From Glandiceps talaboti (Eukaryota > Hemichordata > Enteropneusta > Spengelidae): 64,000 bases of DNA. Positions within the stretch are counted from its first letter, which is position 1. Each line of letters starts with the position of its first letter. The DNA lies in the NCBI RefSeq assembly GCF_964340395.1, contig NC_135551.1:18428503-18492502 (forward strand), written 5' to 3'. The notes below the pieces were generated by a model. It was not told the origin of the DNA, did no database searches, and worked only from the letters and a program-made list of their open reading frames with translations. The translations under genes were made by a program, and so were the position numbers. Positions 22,771 to 35,199 of this stretch are shown here, in pieces.

Positions 22771-23916
22771 GAACTGGTCGGAATATTCATGCTACACAAA
22801 TTTGCCAAAAAATACGGTAAAGAAAACATAGGTCTATATAGGGACGACGGACTCGCCGCCTTCAAGAACATCACCGGAAGTAAATCAGAAAGTATCAGAA
22901 AAGACATAACTAAAACCTTCAAAGCCATGGGGTTAAAAATAACCATACTCACCAATCTGAAAACCGTCAACTTTCTAGACATAACGCTCAACCTCAACAA
23001 CGGTAAATATTACCCTTACAGGAAACCCAACGACAACCCCGTGTACATACACACGCAGTCTAACCACCCACCAAGCATCATCAAGAACATATCGTCAGCC
23101 ATCGGCCGTAGAATTTCCGACATATCATCCGACGAACACATCTTCAACCAGGCAGCCCCACTGTACCAAAATGCACTAAAAACCAGCGGCCACAAAGAGA
23201 ACATCACGTACACCAGCACCCCGACGCAGAAAAACAAGAAAAACAGAAATAGAAACACCATCTGGTTTAACCCACCATACAGCAAAAACGTAGCCACCAA
23301 TGTAGGCAAACGATTCCTCAACCTAATCACAAAACATTTCCCAGCAGACTCTAAGTTACACAAAATATTCAACAGAAGCAATGTCAAAGTCAGTTATAGC
23401 TGCATGCCAAACATGGCTACCATAATGAAAGCGCATAACGCCACCATCTCCAACAGCGAAACTAAACCCATCCAAAAACCCTGTAATTGCAGACAGAAAG
23501 ACACCTGCCCTCTGAACGGCGAATGCCAAACGGAAAACATCGTATACCAAGCCACCGTCCACGGAAAACAAACAAAAGTATATATCGGTCTAACAGAGAA
23601 CAACTTCAAACAGAGATACGCCAACCACAAACAGTCATTCAAACATGAAAAACACGAAAACAGCACAGAACTATCAAAACACATTTGGAAACTGAAAAGA
23701 AACAATGAGCCTTTTTCCGTATCCTGGTCCATCAGCAAGAAAGCCCAAGCATACACCAATAAAACAAAACGATGCAACCTGTGTTTAACCGAAAAACTAA
23801 CTATTATTAAAACAGACAAAAGCTCCACACTAAACAAAAGAACTGAGTTGATATCCAAATGCCGACACGAGAATAAGTTTTATTTGTCCAACTTCAATAG
23901 AGCATCTATCACCTAA
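22771..23916 (+). pseudogene. Penelope-like reverse transcriptase (C-terminal part) plus GIY-YIG endonuclease
   Basis: Uninterrupted frame of about 381 codons (ATG at 22789). Near the start GLYRDDGLA is RT motif C with the catalytic Asp pair, then the thumb region (NFLDITLNL). A Cys cluster CNCRQKDTCPLNGEC precedes VYQATVHGKQTKVYIGLTE...FKQRYANH, the GIY-YIG nuclease with its conserved Tyr and Arg. This order (RT, zinc-binding linker, GIY-YIG) defines endonuclease-bearing Penelope elements, which prime reverse transcription at nicked DNA. RT motifs upstream of C are absent, so this copy cannot be active alone although its remaining frame is intact. Confidence 0.88.
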
Positions 23917-24117
23917 ATTAAACCCGTTAACTAACGGAACATCAAAGCCCAACATGTAACAACCCGCCAACACTTACTTGTCCGCACCCAATAACCCACA
24001 CAATAACAACCAACACCTCCACACATACAACACCTACCCACCGACACAGACAATAGTGATGGTATCTCTATTGTCTACACTCTATATATACAGCACACCC
24101 AGGGAGTAGGCCTCAGA

Positions 24118-24158
24118 GTGTCTGATGATCGCAATATGCGTGAAACTCCGAGTTACAC
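24118..24158 (+). ncRNA. Hammerhead-ribozyme-like core, copy 2 (Penelope terminus)
   Basis: CTGATGA at 24122-24128 and GAAA at 24142-24145. Stem I is GTGT (24118-24121) with ACAC (24155-24158). Stem II is CGCA with TGCG (24130-24133, 24137-24140) and an ATA loop. Stem III is a short ACUC/GAGU hairpin, with cleavage predicted after T24154. Compared with copy 1, stem I changes G-C to U-A on both sides, which is compensatory. A U-U opposition at the base of stem II is a weakness. Confidence 0.7.
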
Positions 24159-24184
24159 CCAAGAAAGAGTTCCAGTACTACCAA

Positions 24185-24187
<3 letters not shown>

Positions 24188-24248
<61 letters not shown>
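24188..24248 (+). repeat. (TA)n microsatellite after the Penelope-like element
   Basis: About 30 TA units immediately after the element's 3' terminus. Confidence 0.95.
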
Positions 24249-24250
<2 letters not shown>

Positions 24251-24252
<2 letters not shown>

Positions 24253-24440
24253 CATGAAAGGAAAGAAAGAAAATGGCACATGTATGAGTCGAACCCTAGT
24301 CCCCTGACTACTAGCCATAGTGCTCTGGCCAGCTGAGCTAACATATCAACTAGTAGTGCCCATGTGTCGTCCTGATGTGTACCTTTCCATTCCTCGGCAG
24401 GTGACATGCAAACTAATTCACCTTTAGCCATTCCACCTAT
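24251..24440 (-). mobile_element. tRNA-derived SINE-like sequence
   Basis: On the minus strand TTAGCTCAGCTGG (24329-24341) fits the RNA polymerase III A box and AGGGTTCGACTC (24286-24297) the B box, at tRNA-like spacing, with an anticodon-arm-like stretch between. The purine-rich end near 24255-24275 could be the SINE tail. The full tRNA fold is imperfect, so this is not a working tRNA gene. Confidence 0.6.
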
Positions 24441-24809
24441 CAATCAAATGGATTTAGAGGGTCCATGCCTAAGTTTGTAACTTGATCTCTGTATATTTGC
24501 CTACAGGTAGTGTGAACCTTTTGACAAGAATCTTTAAAACTGTATGCGCCGAAGGCAAGGGCGGTGGCGCCAGAAACAAAATAATTTTAATTTGATATTT
24601 GTATATTAGTAGCTAGTTTCGACACTTGCATCACAACAATGTTTTTAATTAGTTCATAGCCTGATAGCCTATTTGGTTAGACCGTGAGTTCGTCAGGAAT
24701 TGTTGTTTTTCAGAATTGGCCTGCAGCATCTAAAAAAATCTTCCGCTTCTCTTCTTGATATCAAATGGTGTACACAAAATAAATAACTCTGCCTCATGAG
24801 ACTAGAGAC

Positions 24810-24873
24810 TGGTAGTTGGCTTTCGAATATCACGGTTATACCAACGATCGCGAGAATCGAAAGCCAACCACCA
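24810..24873. repeat. Foldback, 17-bp arms
   Basis: TGGTAGTTGGCTTTCGA pairs with TCGAAAGCCAACCACCA with one mismatch; loop of about 30 nt. Confidence 0.75.
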
Positions 24874-25059
24874 ATTTACCTAAGTGCCGCCAGTACATAA
24901 GGTAACCACCAAGAGTCAAGTCATAATATTAGCTTGTTCTGTATAGTCATCATCTCATACCATGGATATGTTAGCAATACATCCATGCTCACACCTACCT
25001 CCACAATCGCTGGTGGTGATATCGTCCCTTCTCCTTTTCCAGCATGCAAAAAGCTACAC

Positions 25060-25250
25060 ACAAAAACTAGAACCTACACCTGTGTCCTGTCGTGCCTGTT
25101 ATATTCGCCAAGCCTTCAGCCTGGATTGTTTCAAAACAAAACTGAAGACTTATTTGTTTACCAAACCCTATGGTGTGCTTTAACCACTCAGCGCTACTGA
25201 ACAGAACATTGCTCTGGAAATCGGCGCTATAGAAATTTGATTGATTGATT
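25060..25250 (+). pseudogene. LINE 3' end fragment (CR1/L2-like)
   Basis: Encodes FKTKLKTYLF shortly before a stop, the usual end of CR1/L2-type ORF2 proteins. The 3' UTR ends CGCTATAGAAATTTGATTGA and a TGAT repeat, a common terminal form for these LINEs. Truncated to its last 200 bases. Confidence 0.65.
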
Positions 25251-25259
25251 AAATAATTG

Positions 25260-25880
25260 ATTGATCATATAAACGACAAAACAGAACCAGCAGTCACATA
25301 TTAGCGATCGACAGACCGTTATCTACTCCTTGTACACCCCTTTAACGGCAACAGTACCTACTCGGGTGACCGATATTCTCATAATCAAACTTTTTCGTAA
25401 TTGTGAATCCAGACTCAAGCAGTCTACAATCAGAACTGTATTCTACATAGGTTATTTTCTTGTTTATTTGGACACACGGTTCAGGTGGCTTTTTGCCATG
25501 TAGTTCAATTTTTTCAAGACGACGTAACTGGCACGAAAACATTTTAACTCCTCATAACTAACGCATTTTTGACCAGACGTTTTCCCCTATGTGCGTGTAA
25601 ATCTAGGTGGGGTCGGGTAACCGGAATCAAACAACTTTTTTTTTATTTGGCCTAATATGCATTCAACAAGCGATCCAAATATACAAAACATAGCAAGTGG
25701 TTATCTCGTCACCTAAAGACCCACTCTCATTAAAAGCCACTCATCTTACGACTCCCTTAAATTTTTCTATTTCCTTTACCTAATGTCATTGTCATTGACC
25801 AGCCTTCAACTCTCACATCTCCGTCAAAGCATAAAATCACACAATACACGTCATATCTGGATGCATGCATGCAAAGAACG
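25260..25880. other. Intergenic, no confident gene
   Basis: A 66-codon minus-strand frame at 25342-25542 is Lys- and Cys-containing but has no recognisable motif and was not called. Confidence 0.4.
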
Positions 25881-25884
25881 AGAT

Positions 25885-25890
25885 TTTATT
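25885..25890 (-). promoter_or_regulatory. Candidate poly(A) signal of lectin gene 1
   Basis: AATAAA on the minus strand about 250 bases after the proposed stop codon at 26137-26139. Confidence 0.35.
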
Positions 25891-26136
25891 CAGTCAAATA
25901 CGTTACTCCAAATTACAATTCATCTTCATGCAAGTGTGATCAAAGTCTAAATCTAATCATTCACTTATCTGCTGCTCTGGCCCTCAATATTTCTGAATTA
26001 TCGTGAAAGAATTGTACAGATTGACTGATTTCTGTAAAGATTTTAAAAGTGCCCCGAAAACCATTAAATTTAAGACATAAGATACAAGTGGAATAGTAAT
26101 ATCCATTTCGATTATTACATGGAGATTTCCGATGAT

Positions 26137-26568
26137 TTATTCTGTAAAAAGGAGAGAGAAGAAATAGAATGCTTAGATAATACAAACAAGTATACAGTTG
26201 GTAATCTTTTATTTGAAATGGATTTAAAACGATGTCTACTTAAAAATACAATTTTCTAAATTTTATTTTATCCGAAGATTTAATAACATAACAAATGCCA
26301 TTATTTTGAACTACTTCCGTTTACAAAATATACTTTATTTGATTGGAAACTATGAGGGTTTTGTTTTTGTGATAATTGTTATGGTGCATTACCCACATTA
26401 ATTATCCACCTGTCTGTGTACCTACCTACCTACCTACCTACCCAACTACCCACTAACCTACCTACCAAGTACCAATATAAAAGAAACTACCTACTCACCT
26501 ACCTACCTAAACGATTGAATGCTGACAGAGACAGAGAGACAGACATTCAGGCAGACATTCAGGCAGGC

Positions 26569-26605
<37 letters not shown>

Positions 26606-26628
26606 CAGACAGACAAACATACATACAT

Positions 26629-26687
<59 letters not shown>

Positions 26688-26704
26688 TACATACATACAT
26701 ACAT

Positions 26705-26778
<74 letters not shown>

Positions 26779-29700
26779 GCCTTCATTTCGACTTTCATCA
26801 CTCTGCTTGACAAGTACATATTGTATTGTAGATTGAACTGAAATGTTTACATTCTCCATTATTGTTAGTGGTATATTATCATTAATGATGTACAAACAGC
26901 AAATAGGGAATTTACCTTTCTCACAGATGTATCCTAACTTCTTATAACACTTGTCATCATTCCATTTATCATTATGATCTTTATACAAATGCACGCAATC
27001 TTCGTTACCGTAGTTGTTTGGTTCATTCGATTTCCAGTTTGAATACGTCCCCTATATCAACATTGTGGAAAGAAGTGAAGGTTTAGACACTGAACAGATA
27101 AAATAATAACAGATAAAGTTCACATGGATTTAAGATTTTAAGGGGTTTTGGGAGGGGTTGATAATGATAGAATCGAGGGGTCAGGGAAGTAAAAGGAGGA
27201 GCTATAGACCTAAGCTGGAAAACTAAAGTGTCTTTGTTGACCTATATTTGCTAAAGTTAAAGTCACATGGAAGACGAAACGTAAACGAGCTGAGATTTCC
27301 CAAGAATTATTAAATGTCAATAATAAATTAAAGTGGACGGCTTATGAATACTAGAGGAATATTAGAAGATGAAGGCCTGACTGAATTAATGAATTACAAC
27401 TGCTGACATCACACCGACGAATGAAACCTGTAACAAACAGGGAAGGTAAACAAATGAAGTGGATTAATAGTATATTGCCCAATATGTTGGAAGTACAGAG
27501 ACTTGTATTACATGCCACCATTTGATAAGAACAGTTGTATTGCCACTTTACATTATAGACACTTCCACAAACATATTTCTAGTTCCCCTGGTATATCATG
27601 TACACATAAAGAGGCCATACAACTATTCTTATCAAACCACTGCGTGCAATAAAAGTCTCTGTTGTTGCAACATGCTGAGTCAAGAGTCATTAATCCAATT
27701 CATTTGTTTGCTTTTTGTAAATCGTTAAATGGTCCATTTAGTTAGACTGTCGGAAAACACTAACGATGGCGACTGGACTTTTGTTTTGGTACTGACCTCT
27801 GACAGCAGTGAGTTGTCTTCCCATTTCCATTCACCTTCCTTCGCAATGTCATTAAGTCCAATCCATATGTTGTACTTGTTGAGTGAAAACCCTGTTCAAT
27901 ATCAATACACAAAATGTTTGTATTATTCATAAATAGTGTAATGTAATTCTTGTCATAGAAACCAATGAAAAAAAATCATAAGGTAGGCAGATTTGACGAA
28001 GCAGTTGGATAAGTGGCCAAGTTGTCCAGATGCGTCGCCAGATCTGCCGACTTCGGATGGAAAGGTACGTTGAATTGTTGATACGATTAAATGCAAATTG
28101 AACATTGATATGTCAAAGTGATGGTACTGCACAGTTATCGATAAGAAAATGTGCCCTATTCACTGTATGTCCCTCTTACCTTCAATGAATAACTGCTCGT
28201 CAGCATTGTTGACAATCACTAAATTACTGCAACTGTTTTCACAGACTGCCTGGGCCTCTTGGTACGAATGTGTAGGCTCTTCGCTTACAAGGTAACAGTG
28301 ACCATTGAAAGATTCCCATCCTTGTTGGCACTTTGTATCTGTGATCAACACATGAAGGGCAAGATTTATCACCTAATATCATAACAAATTTGACCAAATT
28401 TGTTGTGTTTTAGTCACTAATGATACAAATGTGATATATGAGTAATGAAACGATTCAAAGTATTTATACATTCATGGTATGTTATACTTTCTGTTGTATA
28501 TGATATACATAATATCACAAATGGCTTTTCCTACCATGAGCAAATAAAATCATGGAGACGGACGATACCATTATTTTTTGTTTTAGATTGAAAGATGTAA
28601 TGTTAAATTGTTTACCAGGATATTTTTGGCAAATAAATCCTTTTCTCTGTCCACAGTTTCCGTCATTCCATTTTTTTCCAATTTTCATTATACAAGCACA
28701 ATCCTCGTTACCGTTGTAATTGTTTGGTTCATTTGTGTACCAAGCTGAATAAGAAAGCTGTGGAAATAAAGACAATATTTTAATTCTCAGGAAAATGGTA
28801 AATTTCGAAATAAATTTGAGTGACAAACGCGTTAACAAGGCAGAAAATGTTCAGTAAAACTCCATCTGTATCTATTAGTAAGGCATTTATCAAATCACGG
28901 GATTCTGGAGAATGGGTTAATCTATTGATAAAGACTGCAGTGTGCAGTGTAAATTTCAGGTAACAATTTTCAGTTAACAAGTCTGTGTTTAAAACAAAAG
29001 TGTAATTCGACACAAGGGAGAAAATGTGTTAAGCCCGTTACACTTCTTAAATACAATATAACATTTCACAAAGGAAATCATCGAGGTCAATCCAATTATC
29101 AAATCAAGCAAATCTAAACAAGAGACAATTAGTGTGCTAGCAGTGGTTCATAACAACATAAACATCAATAGCAGGTACATATATATTCCCAAGTGATCTT
29201 ACATCTTAGCCAGTTATAAATGTGTTATATAACCACTTTATAAATTGTGTTAATTCGCACCTGTGAGCCATCTTCCCACTGCCAGTTGCCCTCGGAATCT
29301 CGATCATTGGCACCAATCCAAAGTGGGGCGTTATCACGGGAAAAACCTGTAGAGAAAAGAAATGGTAACATTGCCATGTTTTATCGTGTAAGATATAGAA
29401 CAGAGAGTTACCTCCCTTGTCTGTGGGTATAATCACACATAATTTGATATAATCCTGATAACTTACCATAAAGGTACAGGTTCTCGTCCGCATTTTCGAT
29501 TTTGACAAGACTACCCCCTTTGCATTCACAAATTGTCTTACTTTCTTCATAGGTGTATATCTGATATTGGTAGACGTAGTAACACTTCCCTTTGAAGAAC
29601 TCCCACTCCGATTCACACCCTGGGAATGAACAGAACGCATATTTCAAATGAAGCAAACTAGCTAAGAGATATCTGTATCTCTAACATGATCTATTTAGAT

Positions 29701-30322
29701 GGTTATTACATTCAAACAACAGTAAACGTATTCGTTTGGATAACTTTACACATGGGAAACCAGCTTTATAATGGACATAGAAGTCTACATTATTCTAGGA
29801 TGAGCAAGAGTCCACAAGTACAATTTACCGGGAAAAAAAATAAGTGTTCAATTCGAAAGTACGAAGATACTGTTTAAATTTTTACATAGCGACCCTCTTT
29901 TCAGACAACTTGGTATTTTAGACATTTATAAACTATGTAAACTGCACACATGAGTTTTCATCTTTGACTTGTTGAACAATCACTTTACCCATGATATAAC
30001 ACATTAGTTTAAAAAACCTCCTCACATGTATCCCACCCGTTTCGCGACTCAAAATAATTTCTCTGTCCCTAAAGTTAGCTTATCTCATAGTCAACACAAT
30101 ATCAAGTATGCAGCTGTAATAACACACTGGAATTCACTCCCAGACTACATAAAAAACATAACCCACAGACATTCATTCAAACATGCCTTAAAAGCTTACT
30201 TACTTCAATAAGCAAGTAAGTACTTAGTAATAGGTACTTCTATGTATGTATACTATGTATGTATGTATGTATGTATGTATGTATGTATGTATGTATGTAT
30301 GTATATCTTGCTGTTTTTGTTT

Positions 30323-30359
<37 letters not shown>

Positions 30360-33300
30360 AAATCCTATTTATTCGTTCATGCAAAGCAATATTTTGACAA
30401 TTATTCTTATCACATTTTGTCTATTTTTCCGCTACCCGAGTTTTACCCAGTATTTTCGACTTAACTCATTCCGTAAGGGTTGTGGGCTAGACTAGTTCTG
30501 TAGAACTATTCCTACAACCCCCACCAGATCCATGTAATTACTGATATATTTGATTGTATATTCTTTGACTTAATTTAATTTATATATTTTGTTAATTTGT
30601 TTGTTATGTATGTTTTTTTTTCCTGGTGAAATCAATAAATCAAATCAAAATTACGCTGGATAAAACCCCACAATTTACGAATTCTAAAGAAAATAAATTT
30701 GAGTATACATTTGACAATTATAATTGGAAAGTTGATGGAAGGGCATTCTTATACATGTACCACTCCTTGTGCTCATGAAACATATAGATGACGCGATGAG
30801 CAGTTGGTGTCTCCCTGAACTACTGACACGTTGTTTTGATTGATTGATTGACTGCTGAATGTGTTTTGGGGATATAGCCAATTCTAACAGCCACAGTTGA
30901 AATAATACAATTAAGCGGGAACTGCTACAACGAGGGGGCACAGCAAGCGAGTGGGGACGGGTTCTGGAGTTCAGGGAGGCGTGTTTCAAGCCCCCCTTCA
31001 TGTCACATTGGTTTTCTCCTCAGTCTGCCTCCCCTGTAAATTATGTCCATTCTTTTAGTGCATGCTGGATATACAACAGCTTAGCTGTCTCTGAATCCAC
31101 ATTTGTATGCATCATCAGAACCAAGTAAAATACTGTATAGAGACAGTTTATCATTTGGAATCGAATACATAAGTTCACATGTCTTGTTCAAACAATTTCA
31201 AGTAATACCCATTAAATAATTTTGAAACAAAGTATGCACCCTAGGCAATCCATAATCCAGCAGCCATTTTACTGATATTTGCGGCCCAATTAGAGTAGCA
31301 TGAATATGGGTAGGTCGGGCCCAATGAACAGAATTTTCTTCCTGGCCCCACTTCTTTTTTCCGGCCGACAGCCGAAAATATTTAGAATTGAGAAATTATT
31401 TCACAAGTTTACTTTCAGCAAAAAGAGGTATCGTAATGGCGTTTCATCAATGTTATTCATTCTGTGCTCAAATATGAATTATATGATATCTATTTCGACA
31501 TGGTTGGTACATGGTGTAAACACAGATACATGTAAGGTAATTCTCTTTTTAGATCATTCAAGTAAACATTTTCATATAGACAAGCAAGGTTAGATTTTCG
31601 TACCATGGGCCCCTGGGACGCCAGGTTGTGAATAGGCCGATAGTTGTACTTTAATATATAAATAAATTGTTTTGTTGTTGATCTGAACTAAAATACCGTT
31701 GATAAAAACATTTGGACATAGTTAAGAGATATCTTTGATGGGGAAGTTTCAGGAAAACTACAGAATACATTATGCATGCACTCATTAGATAATTTTGAAT
31801 TTGAAAACCAACGTCTATAGCAAGGGGAAAACAATAATCTAATTAGGATTCCTGTCACCGAACATTCAAAAAGCAGAACTGAATTGCTGCATATCAATAA
31901 AAATCAGCTTCTGAGTGGTTTTGTGCCAGTGAAGGAAAAATCACTCAAAATTCCAGCCGACTTATCTTCTGTTATGAAACCATTTGTTGATCAGCATCGA
32001 AGAAAAACTCTTCGTTGTTCCTTCATGAATTGCCGATCACTGTCTAATAAATCTACAGCCATCAATGAATTCCTCCAAGACCATCACTTAGATATTTTAA
32101 TGCTCGCCGAGACATGGCTTCGTGACAATGAAAGTGATTCATCCCTCATCACAGATGTTCTTCCACCAGGCTATAGTATCATCAGTGTTCCACGTAAAGG
32201 TCGTGGGGGAGGCATTGCCACAATCTTTAAATCGTCACTGCCAGTGTTGCAACATCCAGTTTCTACCTCATTTAAATCAATCGAATTAATGGAGGTACGT
32301 ATAAAAACTCCATCGTCCCATATCACATTAGCTACGGTTTACCGTCCTCCACCAAATAAATTAAATGGTTTCAGTGTTGATGATTTCGTCAACGACTTCA
32401 CCGATTTCTTGTCTTGTCATCTCACCAATAATTCGCCGTTTGTCATCGCTGGCGATTTCAACTTTCATACTGACAATCCGAACTGTCCGAATACCCGGAA
32501 ATATCATGACATTCTGGAGTCATTTTCTATGCGTCAATTGGTAACTTGTGCTACACATCGTGCTGGTCATACTATTGACCATATTATTACTCGTGCTGAT
32601 GACAGTACCGTCGCTGATGTTCGAGTCGAACCAATCTATGCGATTTCCGACCATTTCCCGGTTCTATTCTCCATAAACAATTTCTCTTACGTCAGAAATA
32701 CTCGAAAATCCATTAAATCAAGAAACATGAAATCCTTTTCCGCTAATGTGTTCGCTGCTGACTTATCTGCATCTATTCGACTCCAATCAGATGCTGACAT
32801 ATCTACTAATTGGGATCTTCTTAATAACACAGTTAGCGATGTATTTGATCGCCATGCACCAACTCGTGAGAGACTGGTCCCCAATAGGCGACCAGTTCCA
32901 TGGATTAATCAGTCAATCATCGATGCACGGTTGAAAAGAATGAAGGCAGAAAGAGTGTGGAGAAAATCAAGGTTGGAAGTACATCGTCAGATTTACAGGG
33001 CCTGTCGGACTGACGTAGTGCGCCTTGTTGAGGAGGCAAAAAAGAGTCATTACGCCGGACTTGTTGACGATTGCGCGGGTAACCAAAAACAGTTATTTCA
33101 GGTTGTAAAGGGGTTACTTGGTCATACTAACACTTCAGCTGTTCTACCAAAACATGAGGATTCCTCGGAATTAGCAAATCGTTCAAGTCTCTAACTTTGA
33201 ACCTGGGCACTGTACCTGGAAATTCTAATCACCACTATTCACAACCTGTTGCTGAAATGAAACCCGATTGTCGCCTAGATGCTTTTAAACCTACTACTGG

Positions 33301-35036
33301 TGATGAAATTGACACGATCATTCGTTCATCGCCTTCATCTACTTGCTGCCTTGACCCGATTCCAACCAAGATCTTCAAACACCCTGACATTATACAAGTA
33401 TTGTTACCGCACATTACCGAAATCTTCAATAATTCTCTACGGTATGGTGTAGTACCCGCTCATTTTAAGGAAGCCGTCGTTAAACCTCTCATTAAAAAGC
33501 CATCTCTTGATCAAGAAGTTCTTAAAAATTACCGCCCTGTATCTAACTTGCCGTTTTTGTCGAAGACTTTAGAACGTATTGTTGCCAGGAGGCTGACTTC
33601 CCACATTGTTAACTATTCACTGGACGAGCCATTGCAATCTGCGTACAAACCAGGACATAGTACAGAGACTGCTCTCCTTAAAGTAACAAATGACATCTTG
33701 CTCTCTCTTGATGAGAAAAGGGACGTCTTCTTGGTATTGCTTGATCTTTCCGCAGCATTTGACACTGTGAACCATTCTATTTTACTGAATCGCTTAAGAG
33801 ATCGTTTTGGTCTTTCAGATAGTGTCCTCATGTGGTTTCAGTCCTACCTCTCCAATCGCAGTCAGTGTGTACTTGTGAATTCCACCCAGTCACCATTCTA
33901 TCCGCTTGACACTGGGGTACCACAGGGATCGGTTCTAGGACCTATACTTTTTAATATGTACACTTCTCCATTAGGTGAATTAGTTTCAAGTCATGGATGT
34001 CTCTATAGTTTTTATGCAGATGACTCTTCACTTTATATGTCTTGTACTATAGATAATGAAGCTAGAATGGTTTCTAATCTTGAACTTTGTATTTCTGATG
34101 TCAGGTCTTGGATGTCTGAAAATTTCTTGTGTTTGAATGATGATAAGACTGAATTTGTTATTTTTTCTGCTACTTCGGGTGATCTGTCCACTAGAGCGAT
34201 TACAGAAATTCGTGTTGGCGATGCTCTGATTCCCGTCCATTGTCAGGCCAAGAGCCTTGGAGTGATCCTTGACTCTTGTCTGACAATGAAGCCGCATATT
34301 GGACAGATCTGCCGTTCTGCCACTTTTCATTTGCGTCGTATTGCGCTTATCCGCAAATATTTATCTCAACCTGCTACTGAGCAATTAGTTCATGCATTCA
34401 TTACATCTCGAATAGATTCATGTAATTCACTTTTATTTGGGCTTCCGAAGTACCTAATCAACCGTATTCAATGTATTCAAAATATTGCTGCTAGAATTGT
34501 AACTCGTTCCAAAATCACCTTTCACATCACTCCAATTTTATATCAGTTGCATTGGTTACCTGTTTCTGAACGTATTGTTTTTAAGATTTTAGTTCTTATT
34601 TTTAAATCCATTCATAGGCTTGGACCAATTTATCTTTCTGACATGATAGAACTATACGTTCCACGTCGTAATTTAAGGTCAGCTGATCAGTTCAAACTCT
34701 GCCCCATTCGATCACGTACTAAGACATATGGTGATCGTGCTTTTAGTGTTGCTGCCCCCACTCTCTGGAATAATCTCCCACTCAACATCTGTCAGTCACC
34801 TACCTTATCTGCTTTTAAATCCAATGTTAAAACTTTACTTTTTAAAACTGCTTTTTAAGTGATATTTGTATTGTATGAATTGCTTACAGCGTCTTTGATC
34901 ACATTTTTTTTGTGGATACTGACGTTTTATAAATAAATTATTATTATTAAATTATTATTATTAATAACATACCTCCATGATGCGCAGATACTGTGGTGAA
35001 CAGTACAGCCAATACAATTATAACAAGTAACTTCAT
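26137..35036 (-). CDS. Secreted protein with two C-type lectin domains (lectin gene 1), 8 exons
   Basis: Exons on the minus strand: 35036-34973, 29619-29467, 29346-29261, 28757-28616, 28338-28180, 27891-27797, 27051-26916, 26141-26137. Phases agree throughout; 840 nt, 279 aa. Exon 1 is a signal peptide ([18 protein letters not shown]). Domain 1 (exons 2-4) has C..W, WIGAND, EPN and WNDGNC. Domain 2 (exons 5-7) has [20 protein letters not shown] and WNDDKC. EPN plus WND indicates Ca2+-dependent binding of mannose-type sugars. Each domain uses the same three-exon layout, which points to internal duplication. The tiny last exon (codon plus TAA) is the least sure. Intron 1 holds a full LINE (31.85-34.97 kb) and a LINE fragment (30.0-30.65 kb). 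Likely a secreted recognition or immune lectin. Confidence 0.9.
26416..26470 (+). repeat. (CTAC)n short microsatellite
   Basis: CTAC-rich stretch before the CAGA array, in the last intron of lectin gene 1. Confidence 0.7.
26541..26779 (+). repeat. (CAGA)n/(CATA)n microsatellite in the last intron of lectin gene 1
   Basis: About 60 tetranucleotide units with two CATA interruptions. Cys-Leu-Ser-Val frames are artefacts. Confidence 0.97.
30023..30650 (+). pseudogene. LINE C-terminus and 3' UTR fragment, in lectin gene 1 intron 1
   Basis: Encodes a tail with [25 protein letters not shown] and [10 protein letters not shown] then stop, the usual WN-x-LP...FK-x-x-LK-x-Y-L end of LINE ORF2. The 3' UTR contains TATG and GTT microsatellites (30244-30358) and ends near AATCAATAAATCAAATCAAAA. 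The rest is missing (5' truncation). Confidence 0.75.
30244..30358 (+). repeat. (TATG)n and (GTT)n microsatellites
   Basis: Two adjacent simple arrays inside the LINE fragment's 3' UTR. Confidence 0.95.
31884..33194 (+). pseudogene. LINE apurinic-type endonuclease domain (N-terminal ORF2 part)
   Basis: 436 codons. Motifs in order: the N-R-S-L-x-N-K start ([10 protein letters not shown]), LAETWL with the catalytic Glu, [15 protein letters not shown] with the metal-binding Asp/Asn, and AISDHFPVL with the catalytic His. It nicks target DNA for target-primed reverse transcription. Reading continues into the RT part after a one-base shift near 33170-33195, so this is a single ORF with one frameshift. 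Confidence 0.88.
33197..34858 (+). pseudogene. LINE reverse transcriptase (C-terminal ORF2 part)
   Basis: 553 codons, open to the natural stop. [29 protein letters not shown] (motif A), [14 protein letters not shown] (motif B) and FYADDSSLY (motif C, catalytic YADD) are all intact. The tail has [15 protein letters not shown]...[10 protein letters not shown], typical of the CR1/L2 group. Apart from the single upstream frameshift the element looks young. Confidence 0.92.
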
Positions 35037-35199
35037 TGTACCTTTACTTTCGAAATCTACAAATAGATGGAAGGGCAAATCAAAATCATTCTGAAAATCA
35101 CAAGGTGGCAATTTCCTTGATATATCACATCTCAATATATATGTAGCTATATGGTACTGCAATCAACTTTCATCATCAGAAAATCACTTTCACCGATGT

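Larger units (their letters stand above)
31850..34968 (+). mobile_element. Near-complete CR1/L2-like LINE in lectin gene 1 intron 1
   Basis: One ORF2-type coding region broken once: an endonuclease part (31884-33194) and an RT part (33197-34858). A short 3' UTR and an ATT-rich tail (34933-34968) follow. The 5' boundary is uncertain and no separate ORF1 was found. It is antisense to the lectin gene and its tail ends about four bases from the exon 1 splice donor. Confidence 0.9.

Noticed and set aside
24280-24350. tRNA gene
   Set aside because: A and B boxes fit, but the acceptor and anticodon stems are imperfect and the tail is SINE-like.
25342-25542. Minus-strand frame that could be a further exon of lectin gene 1
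   Set aside because: Splicing from exon 7 in phase gives an immediate stop; the exon at 26141 fits better.
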